DNA from: Streptococcus anginosus subsp. whileyi MAS624
Lineage (GTDB): Bacteria > Bacillota > Bacilli > Lactobacillales > Streptococcaceae
Assembly (NCBI RefSeq): GCF_000478925.1
Contig: NZ_AP013072.1
Location: 1,342,501 to 1,406,500 of the forward strand
DNA length: 64,000 bases
Reading direction: 5' to 3'
The translations under genes and the position numbers were made by a program. Every line of letters begins with the position of its first letter. The first letter of the stretch is position 1. The notes beneath the pieces were generated by a model. That model worked only from the letters and a program-made list of their open reading frames with translations. It did not search any database and was not told the origin of the DNA. Below, in pieces: positions 10,598-20,262 of the stretch.

Positions 10598-12547
10598 TTA
10601 TTTATTCAATGGTTTACGAAGTGCTCCGAATAGCACACCACTTACAATTGCGCCAATCAAGATAAAGATGATATAGAGAAGAGCATTTGAAGTAAGTGCA
10701 ATAACAAAGATACCTCCGTGCGGTGCGATTAGTTTAATACCAGCCATGCCGACAAGGGCACCTGCTAAGGCAGAGCCAACCATAAAGCTTGGAATAGCGC
10801 GAGCAGGGTCAGCAGCACCAAATGGAATGGCACCTTCAGTGATGAATGATAGCCCCATAACAATGTTTGTCAAACCTGAATTACGTTCTTCTTCGGTGAA
10901 TTTGTCTTTGAATAAAAGCGTTGCAACAAAGACTGCTAGAGGAGGAACCATACCACCAGCCATAACTGCTGCCATCACAACTGAACCACCTGTTGAAACA
11001 GTTGCTGCAAGAGTTCCTGTACCAAAGATATAGGCCGCCTTATTGAAAGGACCACCCATATCAATAGCCATCATACCACCTACAACGAGTCCAAGAAGGA
11101 CAGCTGAACTACCAGATAAACCTTCTAGGAAACTATTCAATCCAGTATTGATAGCTGCCATTGGAATATTCACCAATAACATCAAGAAGCCAGTTAGCAA
11201 GATTCCCAACAGCGGGTAAAGTAGAATAGACTTGATGCCCTCTAGTGATTTTGGAAGACCACTCAAGGCTTTTTTAAGAAAGTTTACAACGTAACCTGCA
11301 AGGAAACCACCCACTAGGGCTCCAAGGAAACCAGAAGGGACGCCAGCAAGAGCAAGGGTTGCTTTCCCGCCTGCTGCAAATGGAATTTTTCCAAAAGCAA
11401 GACCTGCCGAAGCCATGCTACCTGCTACAAACCCTGGTGCCAAACCTGGCTTTTCAGCAATAGAATAAGCGATATAACCAGCAAGAACAGGAAGCATAAA
11501 GCCAAAAGCCAAACCACCAATATTCTTAAACATAGCTGCAAGATCATGGTAAGTTCCAAGATTTGCCAATTGATCTTTTGGAACTCCCATCGCTTGGTCA
11601 ATCAAGAAGGCAATAGCAATCATAATACCACCACCAATAACAAATGGAAGCATTTGGCTAACACCACTCATTAAGTGTTTGTAGAAACCGCCTGCTGCAT
11701 TCGCTGAAGAGGACGCAGCTGCTTTATTGGCTGCATGATATACTTCTGCTTTTCCTGACAATGCCAAGTTAATCAATTCTTCTGTTTTACGAATACCATC
11801 AGCAACCGGACGATTAATCAGTGGTTTCCCATCAAATCGATCCATTTCTACAGCTTTATCAGCTGCAATAATAACTGCTTTTGCTTTTTGAATATCTTCT
11901 GCTGTCAGTTTGTTTCCGATACCACTAGCACCGTTGGTTTCAACCTTGATACCAACTCCCATTTCAGCTGCTACCTTTTGAAGAGCTTCTTGCGCCATAT
12001 AAGTATGTGCAATTCCCGTTGTACATGCTGTTACCGCAACAAGGAAATCACCATCTTTGGTTGCCGGTACTACCGTTGTAGGTTCTGCTGCTTTTTCAGA
12101 TGCTTGGTCAAATAATGCAATCACTTCATCTGGTGAAGTTACTTGACGAAGTTTGTCTGCAAATCCATCTTTCATCAGGTACTGTGACAATTCTGCAAGT
12201 GCAGCCAAGTGAGTATCGTTCGCTCCTTCTGGTGCAGCAATCATGAAGAACAAATCTGTCGGTTGCCCGTCTAAACTTTCATAATCCACACCTTTGTTTG
12301 ATTTTGCAAAAAGAACGGTTGCTTCTTTGACTGCCGCATTTTTACTGTGTGGCATGGCAATCCCGTCGCCCAAGCCTGTTGACGTTAAAGCTTCACGAGC
12401 CAAGATTCCTTCTTTGAATGTTTCAAAATCTGTCACATAACCGTGGTCAACTAAACTGCGAATCATTTCATCAATAGCAGCTGTTTTTTCAGTTGCTTGT
12501 AAATCAAGCAACATCACATCTTTTCTCAGCAAATCCTGAATTTTCAT
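10598..12547 (-). CDS. fruA: PTS fructose transporter subunit EIIABC
   Basis: 649 residues with EIIA, EIIB and EIIC domains fused in that order. EIIA has the phospho-His H67 in GIAMPHSKN. EIIB has the phospho-Cys C175 in VTACTTGIAHTYMA. EIIC, from about residue 300, has about nine membrane segments rich in GGG/AGG turns and GAIPFGAADP. It imports fructose and releases fructose-1-phosphate, the substrate of the adjacent 1-phosphofructokinase. It is the last gene of fruR-fruK-fruA, overlapping fruK by 4 bases. Confidence 0.97.
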   Translation of the reverse strand: MKIQDLLRKDVMLLDLQATEKTAAIDEMIRSLVDHGYVTDFETFKEGILAREALTSTGLGDGIAMPHSKNAAVKEATVLFAKSNKGVDYESLDGQPTDLFFMIAAPEGANDTHLAALAELSQYLMKDGFADKLRQVTSPDEVIALFDQASEKAAEPTTVVPATKDGDFLVAVTACTTGIAHTYMAQEALQKVAAEMGVGIKVETNGASGIGNKLTAEDIQKAKAVIIAADKAVEMDRFDGKPLINRPVADGIRKTEELINLALSGKAEVYHAANKAAASSSANAAGGFYKHLMSGVSQMLPFVIGGGIMIAIAFLIDQAMGVPKDQLANLGTYHDLAAMFKNIGGLAFGFMLPVLAGYIAYSIAEKPGLAPGFVAGSMASAGLAFGKIPFAAGGKATLALAGVPSGFLGALVGGFLAGYVVNFLKKALSGLPKSLEGIKSILLYPLLGILLTGFLMLLVNIPMAAINTGLNSFLEGLSGSSAVLLGLVVGGMMAIDMGGPFNKAAYIFGTGTLAATVSTGGSVVMAAVMAGGMVPPLAVFVATLLFKDKFTEEERNSGLTNIVMGLSFITEGAIPFGAADPARAIPSFMVGSALAGALVGMAGIKLIAPHGGIFVIALTSNALLYIIFILIGAIVSGVLFGALRKPLNK

Positions 12548-13455
12548 ATTTTTTCTACCTCTACTTTTTCATACATTTCGTTAATAAAAGCGGCTGTTGC
12601 CAAGTCATCAGAGAAAGTTGTTGCCGTCCCGCAAGCTACTCCCCATTTGAAGGCTTCAACAGCATTTCCTGAACGAACAAATTCCCCAGTAAAGCCTGCA
12701 ACCATTGAGTCACCAGCTCCGACAGAATTTTTTACGATTCCCTTGATTGGTTTTGCAAAATAAGCTCCGTCCTTTGTTACCAAAAGTGCACCGTCTCCTG
12801 CCATAGAAATAATGACATGTTGCGCACCTTTAGCTAGAATTTCACGAGCGTATTTTTCAATCTCATCCAATTTTTCCAGCTTCACTCCAAAAATATCACC
12901 TAACTCGTGATTGTTGGGTTTTACCAATAATGGCTGAAACTCTAGTGAATCAATAAGTGTTTGTCCCTCGAAATCACAAACGACTTGTGCTCCAGTTTGC
13001 CTCGTCAGACTAATTAACTCTTTATAGACGACATTGCCTAGATTTTTATTGCTTGACCCTGCAAAGACAACTGTATCTTTCTCTGAAAGCCCTGAAAGAA
13101 TATCTTTTAAGGCTGCCAATTGCTCTGGTGAGACAGTCGGACCCGTTCCATTGATTTCTGTCTCAGCGTCTGCTTTAATCTTAACGTTGATACGCGTATC
13201 CTCTGACACTTGGACAAATTTAGTCGCAATCGCTTCATTTTCCAAGGTATCAGTAATAAATTTTCCAGTAAAGCCACCGATAAAGCCAGTCGCTGTATTG
13301 TCAATTCCCAAACGTTTGAGCACACGACTGACGTTGATGCCTTTTCCACCAGCAAATTTATCATCGCTCTCCATACGATTCACGCTTCCAACATTGACCT
13401 TGTCCAAACGGACAATATAGTCAATAGAAGGGTTAAGCGTAACAGTATAAATCAT
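12544..13455 (-). CDS. fruK: 1-phosphofructokinase
   Basis: 303 residues, a PfkB/ribokinase-family sugar kinase. It phosphorylates fructose-1-phosphate to fructose-1,6-bisphosphate. Visible are NPSIDY at the N-terminus, the sugar-binding GGKGINVSRVL (about 37-47) and the C-terminal ATP/anion-hole motif GAGDSMVAGF with catalytic Asp. It overlaps fruR by 4 bases and fruA by 4 bases, so the three are translationally coupled. Confidence 0.96.
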   Translation of the reverse strand: MIYTVTLNPSIDYIVRLDKVNVGSVNRMESDDKFAGGKGINVSRVLKRLGIDNTATGFIGGFTGKFITDTLENEAIATKFVQVSEDTRINVKIKADAETEINGTGPTVSPEQLAALKDILSGLSEKDTVVFAGSSNKNLGNVVYKELISLTRQTGAQVVCDFEGQTLIDSLEFQPLLVKPNNHELGDIFGVKLEKLDEIEKYAREILAKGAQHVIISMAGDGALLVTKDGAYFAKPIKGIVKNSVGAGDSMVAGFTGEFVRSGNAVEAFKWGVACGTATTFSDDLATAAFINEMYEKVEVEKI

Positions 13456-14195
13456 ACTTCAATAACCTCCGTTTTTTCTTTTATCTTCTCCAATTGCTCA
13501 TTGGTACAAGCACTAGTAATAATGCTTGCGCGTTTGATAGGTGCGACTTTCACGAAAGAGGTCTGACCGATTTTTGAGGCGTCAGCTAAGACATAAGTCT
13601 GCTTGGCGTTTTCAAGAATCGCTCGCTTGACTGCTCCTTCTTCCATATCAGGCGTTGTATAGAAATTTTCATCAATTCCATTCATACCAATAAAGGCTTT
13701 GTTGAAATTCAACTGACCAATTTGATTCAAAGCAACACCACCAATACTAGCATCTGTTGAGCTTTTGACAACTCCTCCGATAATAACCGTTGGAATGTTT
13801 TTCTCAACTAACTTTGTAGCATGGTGAATGGAGTTGGTTACAACCGTCATATGTTTGCTTGAAAGCTCATTGATTAACAATTCATTTGTCGTTCCAGCAT
13901 CAATAAAAATAACATCCTGTTCTTGCATCAATTCCGCCGCTTTTTGAGCAATTCGTAATTTATCTTGAACGTTTTTGATAGATTTTTCTTGATTGCTTTC
14001 TTCCTCTTGAAGGAAATGAATGCTTTCTGCTCCACCGTGAATCCGGCGCAGTTTTCTTTCATCTTCCAATTCGTCTAAATCTCTACGAACTGTTGATTCA
14101 GACGTATTTAACAAACGAACTAAGCTATCCAGAGAAACAACTTGATGATGATTGATTTCCTCTAAAATTACCTGTTTTCGCTCTGATTTTAAGAT
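13452..14195 (-). CDS. fruR: DeoR-family fructose operon repressor
   Basis: About 247 residues if read from a non-standard ATC (or ATT) codon at 14195-14193, which follows a strong GGAAGGGGTGG ribosome site. The next usable start (TTG, 14114) would remove most of the DNA-binding helix-turn-helix. The frame upstream reads LKSERKQVILEEIN, the normal FruR N-terminus, so the longer form is preferred. The HTH is at about 6-55 (STVRRDLDELE), followed by a DeoR effector domain with VFIDAGTTNELLI and ADASKIG. Fructose-1-phosphate is the expected inducer. It is the first gene of the fru operon. Confidence 0.85.
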   Translation of the reverse strand: MLKSERKQVILEEINHHQVVSLDSLVRLLNTSESTVRRDLDELEDERKLRRIHGGAESIHFLQEEESNQEKSIKNVQDKLRIAQKAAELMQEQDVIFIDAGTTNELLINELSSKHMTVVTNSIHHATKLVEKNIPTVIIGGVVKSSTDASIGGVALNQIGQLNFNKAFIGMNGIDENFYTTPDMEEGAVKRAILENAKQTYVLADASKIGQTSFVKVAPIKRASIITSACTNEQLEKIKEKTEVIEV

Positions 14196-14210
14196 AATTC
14201 CACCCCTTCC

Positions 14211-14224
14211 TGCAATCGTTTACA
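14211..14224. promoter_or_regulatory. Candidate cre (CcpA) site in the fru leader
   Basis: TGCAATCGTTTACA resembles the catabolite-responsive element consensus, lying between the fru -10 box and the fruR start. It suggests glucose repression by CcpA. Confidence 0.55.
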
Positions 14225-14229
14225 GACTT

Positions 14230-14257
14230 ATTATACACCATTCCATTTCAAAGTCAA
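14230..14257 (-). promoter_or_regulatory. Promoter of fruR-fruK-fruA
   Basis: TTGACT (complement of 14252-14257), 16-base spacer, TATAAT (complement of 14230-14235). Confidence 0.8.
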
Positions 14258-14307
14258 GCATTTTCTTTCAAAAACTATCACTTTTTTAATAAAACAGCAA
14301 AATGCAA

Positions 14308-14343
14308 TAAGAAAAGGCTGAAATTTTCATTCAACCTTTTCTC
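14308..14343 (-). terminator. Rho-independent terminator after pepN
   Basis: AAAAGGCTGAA / TTCAACCTTTT stem with a short AT loop immediately after the pepN stop; A and T tracts on both sides make it potentially bidirectional. Confidence 0.65.
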
Positions 14344-14353
14344 TTCTATAGTG

Positions 14354-16897
14354 TTATACTGCTGCTTTGATTGCTGCTTCAACAGCTGCTTTTTCTTTGT
14401 CAATCAAATCAATACGAGCGGAAATTTCTTTGATTCCCATGCTGATGTTACGGCTGATAGCCAAGTCAGACAATTGTGGTTCAAAAAAGGCTTTGTATTC
14501 TGCCAAGCGTTCACGCGTCTTGAAAGTACTTGCTGGATAAATGACAAATTTATCAAAACTCATATCTCCACCAAGAGCTGCTTCAATCCAATCCCAATTG
14601 TCACGTGCCCAAGTCCAGACAGTTCCTTGTGTAAAATCATGTTGTAAGAAAGTAAAATACCAACTCATTGCTAAATCCTGTGGTTTCACAACATCTTTAT
14701 TTTTCCATTCTTCTAAAAGATGCGCTAGAGTTGCTTCGTTCTTCGTATAAGATAGAGCAGAAGCCAATTGACGTTGGAAGTTGCCATCAACCGTTGCAAT
14801 GTAGGTTGCTAGATATTGATCAGTCAATTCTTTTGTCTCATGGTGTTTGATTTGGTTAATCAAAATTTGCAAACGAGTAGCTGCTGGAAGTTTTTCCAAG
14901 TTTTCTTTGTATGCTTCAAAGATTTGGCTCGCTTTTTGGCTCGCTTGTTCATCATCAGCCGCAATCATATTTGCCACAACAATTTGACGTACCAATTCAT
15001 CTTCATCTGTTTCACCGTCTTTCGCTTCAAAGCCAAGTCGGTCAAAGTTATCTTCATTCAGCTTAACGAGTAATTTTTTAAAGGCTGCCTCTGTTTCTGT
15101 CCCTTCGTCCACAAAAGTCTTCAAACCATTTAGAACAGCCTTCACAGCAGATACTACAAGATAAGATGTTTCATTGGTTAACTTTTCAACCACTGGAATC
15201 AAATCTGCAAATGAAACAAAACCAGCTTCCGCCAACAAACGACGTTCTTGCACCACTTGCAACTTACTTGTATTATCCAAGTCCGTAATAGTTGCTAAAA
15301 TATTATCCAACAATTCCCCTTGATAATCAGTAATGTAATGCGCCGTATTTTCTGTATTGAAACGAAGTGCTCCTTCATTTTGCGCTGCCAGAGCTGCATA
15401 ATTTGGAATTTCAAGCGTTTCGGTTTCTAAAGTATCTGGAATACCAGTCCAATTACTATTCAATGGTACAACCCATAGACGACCTTTTTCTTCTTTTTCA
15501 CCAATAAAGAATTGTTTTTGAGAAATTTTGAGAGTGTCATTTTCCACAATCGCTGTCAAAACAGGATAGCCTGGTTGTTCTAGCCACGAATCCATAAAGG
15601 CTGCTACGTCACGTCCTGAAGCCGCACCAAGAGCATTCCATAAGTCACGACCAATCGTATTACTGTATTGGTGTTTAGCAAAATAAGCATTCAAACCTTT
15701 TGCAAAGGCTTTATCTCCTAACCAACGACGAAGCATGTGCATGAGACGACTTCCTTTAGCGTAAACAATCGCAGGATCAAATAAGGTATTGATTTCGTCT
15801 GGATGTTTTACTTCCACATGGACAGATTGAACACCGTCAGTCGCATCCCGTTTTAGAGCCAGAGGAACGCCACTTGTTTGGAAGTCCTCAAAAATGTTCC
15901 AAGTCGGCTCAATAGCGTTCACACAGACATATTCCATCATATTGGCAAAACTTTCATTGAGCCAAAGGTCATCCCACCATTTCATTGTAACCAAATTACC
16001 AAACCATTGGTGAGCCAATTCGTGAGCAATCACAAGAGCTACTTGCTGACGGCTTGTAACAGTTGAATTTTCATCTACTAAAAGATAAACTTCACGATAA
16101 GTGACCAAGCCCCAATTTTCCATAGCTCCTGCAGAAAAGTCTGGCAAAGCTACATGCAGAGATTGAGGAATCGGATATTTTACTCCGTAGTATTCTTCAT
16201 AAAAATCAATAGAGCGAACTGCAATATCTAAAGCAAATTCCAAATTTGAAACAGGGTGAGCTTTGGTAGAGTACACGCCGACCAAGGTACCATTCTTCGT
16301 TTTTGCTGTAACACCCTGTAAATCACCAGCCGCGAACGCCAAAAGATAAGACGACATGCGAGGAGTCGTTGCAAACTTCCAGATGCCAGTTGCTTTTCGA
16401 TTTTCTACATCAACTTCTGGCATGTTTGAAAGTGCGATTTCTCCTGCTTCTTGGTCAAATTTCAAAGAAAGGTCAAATGTAGCTTTTGCTTCTGGCTCAT
16501 CTACACTTGGAAAGGCTTCACGTGCAAAATGACTTTCAAATTGAGTAGAAAGAACTTCTTTTTTGACTCCATCAACAGTATAGTAAGAAGGATAAATCCC
16601 CGTCATATTATCTGTAATTTTACCTGTATAAGTCAGCGTTACTTCAACAACCCCTGCTTGACCAAGCTCAACGTAAACTGCTTCATTTTCATTATCTACA
16701 GAGAAAGGACGAGCTTCGCCAGCTACCTCAACGGACTGGATTGTCAAATCCTTCTGATGAAGAGAAATTTTTTCACCTTTTGCTTCTCCGCTAATGCTGA
16801 CCTTACCTGTGAACGTTTTTTGCTCCCGATTCAAATCTAAAAAAATATCATAATGTTCTGGAACAAATGTTTCAATAAAATGTGCAACTGCTTGCAT
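14354..16897 (-). CDS. pepN: Aminopeptidase N (M1 metallopeptidase)
   Basis: 847 residues from the ATG at 16897, preceded by AAGGAGACATAC; upstream in-frame codons lack a ribosome site. It is cytoplasmic and trims N-terminal residues from peptides. M1 hallmarks are the substrate motif GAMENWG, the zinc site HELAHQWFG followed 18 residues on by the third ligand Glu in NESFAN, and an ERAP1-like C-terminal helical domain. Length equals that of lactococcal and streptococcal PepN. It is monocistronic and divergent from the reductase gene. Confidence 0.97.
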   Translation of the reverse strand: MQAVAHFIETFVPEHYDIFLDLNREQKTFTGKVSISGEAKGEKISLHQKDLTIQSVEVAGEARPFSVDNENEAVYVELGQAGVVEVTLTYTGKITDNMTGIYPSYYTVDGVKKEVLSTQFESHFAREAFPSVDEPEAKATFDLSLKFDQEAGEIALSNMPEVDVENRKATGIWKFATTPRMSSYLLAFAAGDLQGVTAKTKNGTLVGVYSTKAHPVSNLEFALDIAVRSIDFYEEYYGVKYPIPQSLHVALPDFSAGAMENWGLVTYREVYLLVDENSTVTSRQQVALVIAHELAHQWFGNLVTMKWWDDLWLNESFANMMEYVCVNAIEPTWNIFEDFQTSGVPLALKRDATDGVQSVHVEVKHPDEINTLFDPAIVYAKGSRLMHMLRRWLGDKAFAKGLNAYFAKHQYSNTIGRDLWNALGAASGRDVAAFMDSWLEQPGYPVLTAIVENDTLKISQKQFFIGEKEEKGRLWVVPLNSNWTGIPDTLETETLEIPNYAALAAQNEGALRFNTENTAHYITDYQGELLDNILATITDLDNTSKLQVVQERRLLAEAGFVSFADLIPVVEKLTNETSYLVVSAVKAVLNGLKTFVDEGTETEAAFKKLLVKLNEDNFDRLGFEAKDGETDEDELVRQIVVANMIAADDEQASQKASQIFEAYKENLEKLPAATRLQILINQIKHHETKELTDQYLATYIATVDGNFQRQLASALSYTKNEATLAHLLEEWKNKDVVKPQDLAMSWYFTFLQHDFTQGTVWTWARDNWDWIEAALGGDMSFDKFVIYPASTFKTRERLAEYKAFFEPQLSDLAISRNISMGIKEISARIDLIDKEKAAVEAAIKAAV

Positions 16898-17023
16898 GTA
16901 TGTCTCCTTAATAATATAATCTGTAACTATTGTAACATAATTCACGTGTCCTAACACAATTTCTCTATCGTTTTCCTCATTTTGTGATAAAATAGAAATA
17001 CGTTACTATTTTAAGGAGAAATC

Positions 17024-17992
17024 ATGTCTGAAATTTTTGATATTACGATTGTTGGCGGGGGGCCTGTGGGTCTTTTTGCTGCTTTTTATGCTCACATGCG
17101 TCAAGCAAAAGTGAATTTGATTGATTCGCTACCTCAGCTCGGTGGACAGCCAGCTATTCTCTATCCTGAAAAGAAAATTCTGGATGTTCCTGGTTTTACT
17201 AATCTAACAGGTGAGGAATTGATTGAGCGTTTGATTGATCAAGTAAAAACATTTGAAACAAGCATACATCTCAATGAGACTGTATTAGATATTGAAAAAA
17301 ATGATGAATTATTTACCTTAACAACTAGCAATGGGAAGCACATTTCAAGAGCCATTTTGATTGCTATGGGAGGTGGTGCTTTTAAACCACGCCCGCTGGA
17401 GCTAGAAAATGTAGACCAATTTGAAAACATTCACTATCACGTGTCAAATATCAATCAATACGCTGGACAAAACATTGTGGTTCTAGGAGGTGGTGATTCT
17501 GCAGTGGATTGGGCACTTGCTTTTGATAAAATCGCTCCGACACATATCATCCATCGTCGAGACACCTTCCGTGCTTTAGAACACAGTGTCAATGAACTAA
17601 AAGCTTCTACTGTCACGATTAAAACACCATTTATCCCAAGTCAACTTATAGGTGAAGGAAACAAACTCACTCATCTTGAGATTACTAAAGTGAAAAGCAA
17701 TGAAACAGAGCTCTTGCCGCTTGATCAGCTTTTTGTCAATTATGGCTTCAAATCATCTGTTGGAAACTTAAAAAAATGGGGAATAGAACTCAATCGCCAC
17801 AAGATTATCGTCAATAGCAAACAAGAAACTTCTGTCGCAGGTATCTATGCTGCTGGCGATTGCTGTAGCTATGACGGAAAGATTGATTTGATAGCCACAG
17901 GACTAGGCGAAGCTCCTACAGCTATCAACAACGCCATGAATTATATCTATCCCGACCAAAAAATACAGCCAAAACATTCGACCAGTCTTTAA
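17024..17992 (+). CDS. Ferredoxin--NADP reductase, thioredoxin-reductase type
   Basis: 322 residues, a homodimeric flavoprotein. The FAD site is GGGPVGLFAAFYA (11-23) and the NADP site VLGGGDSAVDWAL. The C-terminal FAD contact is AAGDCC..GKIDLIATGLGEA. The thioredoxin-reductase CxxC redox pair is absent, placing it in the ferredoxin/flavodoxin-NADP reductase type 2 group. It moves electrons between NADPH and a small redox protein. The ATG is preceded by AAGGAG. It is one of the few plus-strand genes here. Confidence 0.92.
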   Translation: MSEIFDITIVGGGPVGLFAAFYAHMRQAKVNLIDSLPQLGGQPAILYPEKKILDVPGFTNLTGEELIERLIDQVKTFETSIHLNETVLDIEKNDELFTLTTSNGKHISRAILIAMGGGAFKPRPLELENVDQFENIHYHVSNINQYAGQNIVVLGGGDSAVDWALAFDKIAPTHIIHRRDTFRALEHSVNELKASTVTIKTPFIPSQLIGEGNKLTHLEITKVKSNETELLPLDQLFVNYGFKSSVGNLKKWGIELNRHKIIVNSKQETSVAGIYAAGDCCSYDGKIDLIATGLGEAPTAINNAMNYIYPDQKIQPKHSTSL

Positions 17993-18000
17993 AAAGCAAA

Positions 18001-18165
18001 AAGAAGCTGGGACAAAAGTCCGACCTCAAATATAAAAAGCGAACAAAACTAGTTTTCTGGTAATCAGAATTCTGCTTTGTTCGCTTTTCGCATTTAATTA
18101 TAGATTTGAAGGGCTTAATAATTAAGATTTTTAAAAATTGAAATCTTTTTGTCCCAAACTCTTTT
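18001..18165. repeat. Nested inverted repeat, likely bidirectional terminator
   Basis: Outer imperfect arms GCTGGGACAAAA (from 18005) and TTTTTGTCCCAAAC (to 18159) enclose a perfect inner hairpin with arms AAAAGCGAACAAA (18035-18047) and TTTGTTCGCTTTT (18076-18088). It fills the gap between two convergent genes (reductase and phosphoglucomutase). The GGCTGGGACAA end recurs at about 3453, so it looks like a dispersed streptococcal intergenic repeat that also terminates both transcripts. Confidence 0.7.
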
Positions 18166-18173
18166 ATATGTGC

Positions 18174-19865
18174 TTATTTCACACTATCCATTTTTTCTCG
18201 GCAAGCCTTTTCGATGAGGTCAAGTTTTTCAACACTTTCCTTTTCATCTTTACCAATTGAATAGATGTATAGTTTGATTTTAGGTTCGGTCCCTGACGGT
18301 CTGAGTGCATACCATGAACCATCTTTAAAGTAATATTTCAAACAGTTTTGTTTTGGAAAATCAAGGTAGCCATCTTTAAAGTCAATCACTTTTTCAAGTT
18401 CCATTGCTCCAATTGTTGTCAAAGGATGTTCTCTAAATTCTTCCATCATGCGACCAATTCGCTCCTGACCTTCTACACCTTCTAGCTCAAGCGAAACTTG
18501 TCTTTCATTATAGAAGCCAAACTCTGCATAAATATCATTTAAAACATCTAACAAAGTCTTACCCTGTTTCTTAAAGTAAGCAGCCATCTCCACGATCATC
18601 ATAGAAGCACTGACAGCATCTTTATCTCTAACAAATGTTCCATAACAGAAACCGATACTTTCTTCGTAACCGAACACATACGTTTTTTCTTTAGTACGAT
18701 CATATTCGTTGGCTTTGCCACAAATATTTTTAAATCCAGTCAGGGTTTCTACTGTTTCAATACCATATTTCTTCGCAATCGCTCTAGATAAATCACCTGT
18801 AACAATAGATTTCACCATGACAGGATTTTCAGGTAAATTATTGAGAGCAGAACGTTGTGAGAAAATATAATAAGAAAGCAAAGCACCGATCTTATTTCCG
18901 TTTAAAAAGACATAATCACCGTTTGCATTTCTTACTTCCAGCGCAACACGATCGCAGTCTGGGTCATTAGCAATCAAAATATCACAATCATTTTCTTTTC
19001 CAAGTTTTTCAGAATAGGCAAATGCTTTTGGAAATTCTGGATTGGGATAACCAACTGTTGTAAAATCTGGATCAGGAAATTCTTGTTCCTTTACGACATA
19101 GATATTTTCAAATCCTCTTCTTTTCAGAATTTCTCTGACAGGAATATTTCCTGTACCATTCAAAGGCGTATAGCCAACTTTGATAGATTTATCAACATCT
19201 TCATTGATTGTTAAATTGAGAACTTCTTGGTAGTAATCTTCTTCAACAGATGCATCAATATAATTTGCAAGACCGCTTTCCAAGGCTTCTTCAAAAGGAA
19301 TGGACTTAATGTCTTCAAAATTCACAATTTCATCCATATGACCTGCAATTTGTCCTGCAATATCATCTAAAATCTGTGAACCTTCTTCCCAATACGCTTT
19401 ATAGCCATTGTATTCTTGTGGATTATGGCTAGCCGTTACCATAACTCCTGCTTTACAGTGCAATTTTCTAATTGCATACGAGCACATTGGCGTAGGATGA
19501 ATCCCATTGTAAATATAGGTTTTGATGCCGTGAGCAGCCATGATAGAGCAGGTCAACTCAGCAAATTCTTTTGATTTATATCTGACATCATAGCTGATTG
19601 CAACGCCTCTTTTAATCGCTTCTTCACCATGGTCTTTCAAGGTTTCAGCCAATGCTTGGGCTGCTTTTCCCACCATGTATTTATTCATACGGTTGGTACC
19701 AGCACCCAATTTCCCACGAAGACCAGCGGTCCCAAACTCAAGACCCTTGTAGAATCGATCTTCGATTTCAGCTTCATCATCCTGAATAGACAGCAAATCA
19801 GCTTTTGTTTCTTCATCGAAGAAATCATTGTTTAGCCATTGTTCATAAACTTCTTTGTAGTTCAT
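18174..19865 (-). CDS. Phospho-sugar mutase (phosphoglucomutase type)
   Basis: 563 residues of the alpha-D-phosphohexomutase superfamily. It interconverts glucose-1- and glucose-6-phosphate or a similar pair. Motifs in order: TAGLRG near residue 48, catalytic phospho-Ser in MVTASHNPQEYNGYK, the metal loop NDPDCDR, sugar loop GYEESIG and phosphate loop RPSGTEPKIK. It differs substantially from my recollection of the usual streptococcal Pgm and looks closer to clostridial-type enzymes, so it may be a second mutase or an acquired copy. It is monocistronic. Confidence 0.88.
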   Translation of the reverse strand: MNYKEVYEQWLNNDFFDEETKADLLSIQDDEAEIEDRFYKGLEFGTAGLRGKLGAGTNRMNKYMVGKAAQALAETLKDHGEEAIKRGVAISYDVRYKSKEFAELTCSIMAAHGIKTYIYNGIHPTPMCSYAIRKLHCKAGVMVTASHNPQEYNGYKAYWEEGSQILDDIAGQIAGHMDEIVNFEDIKSIPFEEALESGLANYIDASVEEDYYQEVLNLTINEDVDKSIKVGYTPLNGTGNIPVREILKRRGFENIYVVKEQEFPDPDFTTVGYPNPEFPKAFAYSEKLGKENDCDILIANDPDCDRVALEVRNANGDYVFLNGNKIGALLSYYIFSQRSALNNLPENPVMVKSIVTGDLSRAIAKKYGIETVETLTGFKNICGKANEYDRTKEKTYVFGYEESIGFCYGTFVRDKDAVSASMMIVEMAAYFKKQGKTLLDVLNDIYAEFGFYNERQVSLELEGVEGQERIGRMMEEFREHPLTTIGAMELEKVIDFKDGYLDFPKQNCLKYYFKDGSWYALRPSGTEPKIKLYIYSIGKDEKESVEKLDLIEKACREKMDSVK

Positions 19866-19952
19866 ATAACGACTCCTTTTAATATATTATTTCTCAATAA
19901 TTCCATTCTATACTACCTTTTCGTTTTTATCAATCCTTTTCCCAATTTTTCT

Positions 19953-19966
19953 TTAAAACGCTTGCA
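19953..19966. promoter_or_regulatory. Possible cre site upstream of the phosphoglucomutase
   Basis: TTAAAACGCTTGCA resembles the cre consensus (reverse TGCAAGCGTTTTAA), about 90 bases upstream of the start. The match is imperfect at one end. Confidence 0.3.
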
Positions 19967-20046
19967 GTTTTTTGTTTAAAACAGTTATTTATATGTAAAC
20001 CTCACAGATTTTATCTCTCTGTGGGTGATTGTTGATTAGGTAAATT

Positions 20047-20202
20047 TTAATCAATAAATTGAATATCATTCTCATCTAATGCAAGAATATCCTGATAAGC
20101 AACATCTAGCTTAGATAATAGATCAACAGACTTAACGTAATGCGCATGTAAAAACAAGACTGCAGGATGAACTTTCTCGAATTCATAGTCTGGTTCCTGC
20201 TA
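20047..20202 (-). pseudogene. 3' remnant of an unidentified gene
   Basis: An open frame of about 50 codons without a start reads EFEKVHPAVLFLHAHYVKS and later DVAYQDILALDENDIQFID before TAA. Amino-acid composition is protein-like, but there is no ribosome site and the frame is closed upstream. I do not recognise the family. It lies at the left edge of the accessory island and looks like a truncated end left by a rearrangement. Confidence 0.35.
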
Positions 20203-20262
20203 AAACTTGATATCATGGTAGCAATTTATTCTAGATAGCCTTTTTTATACCCTTTCTCCTAA

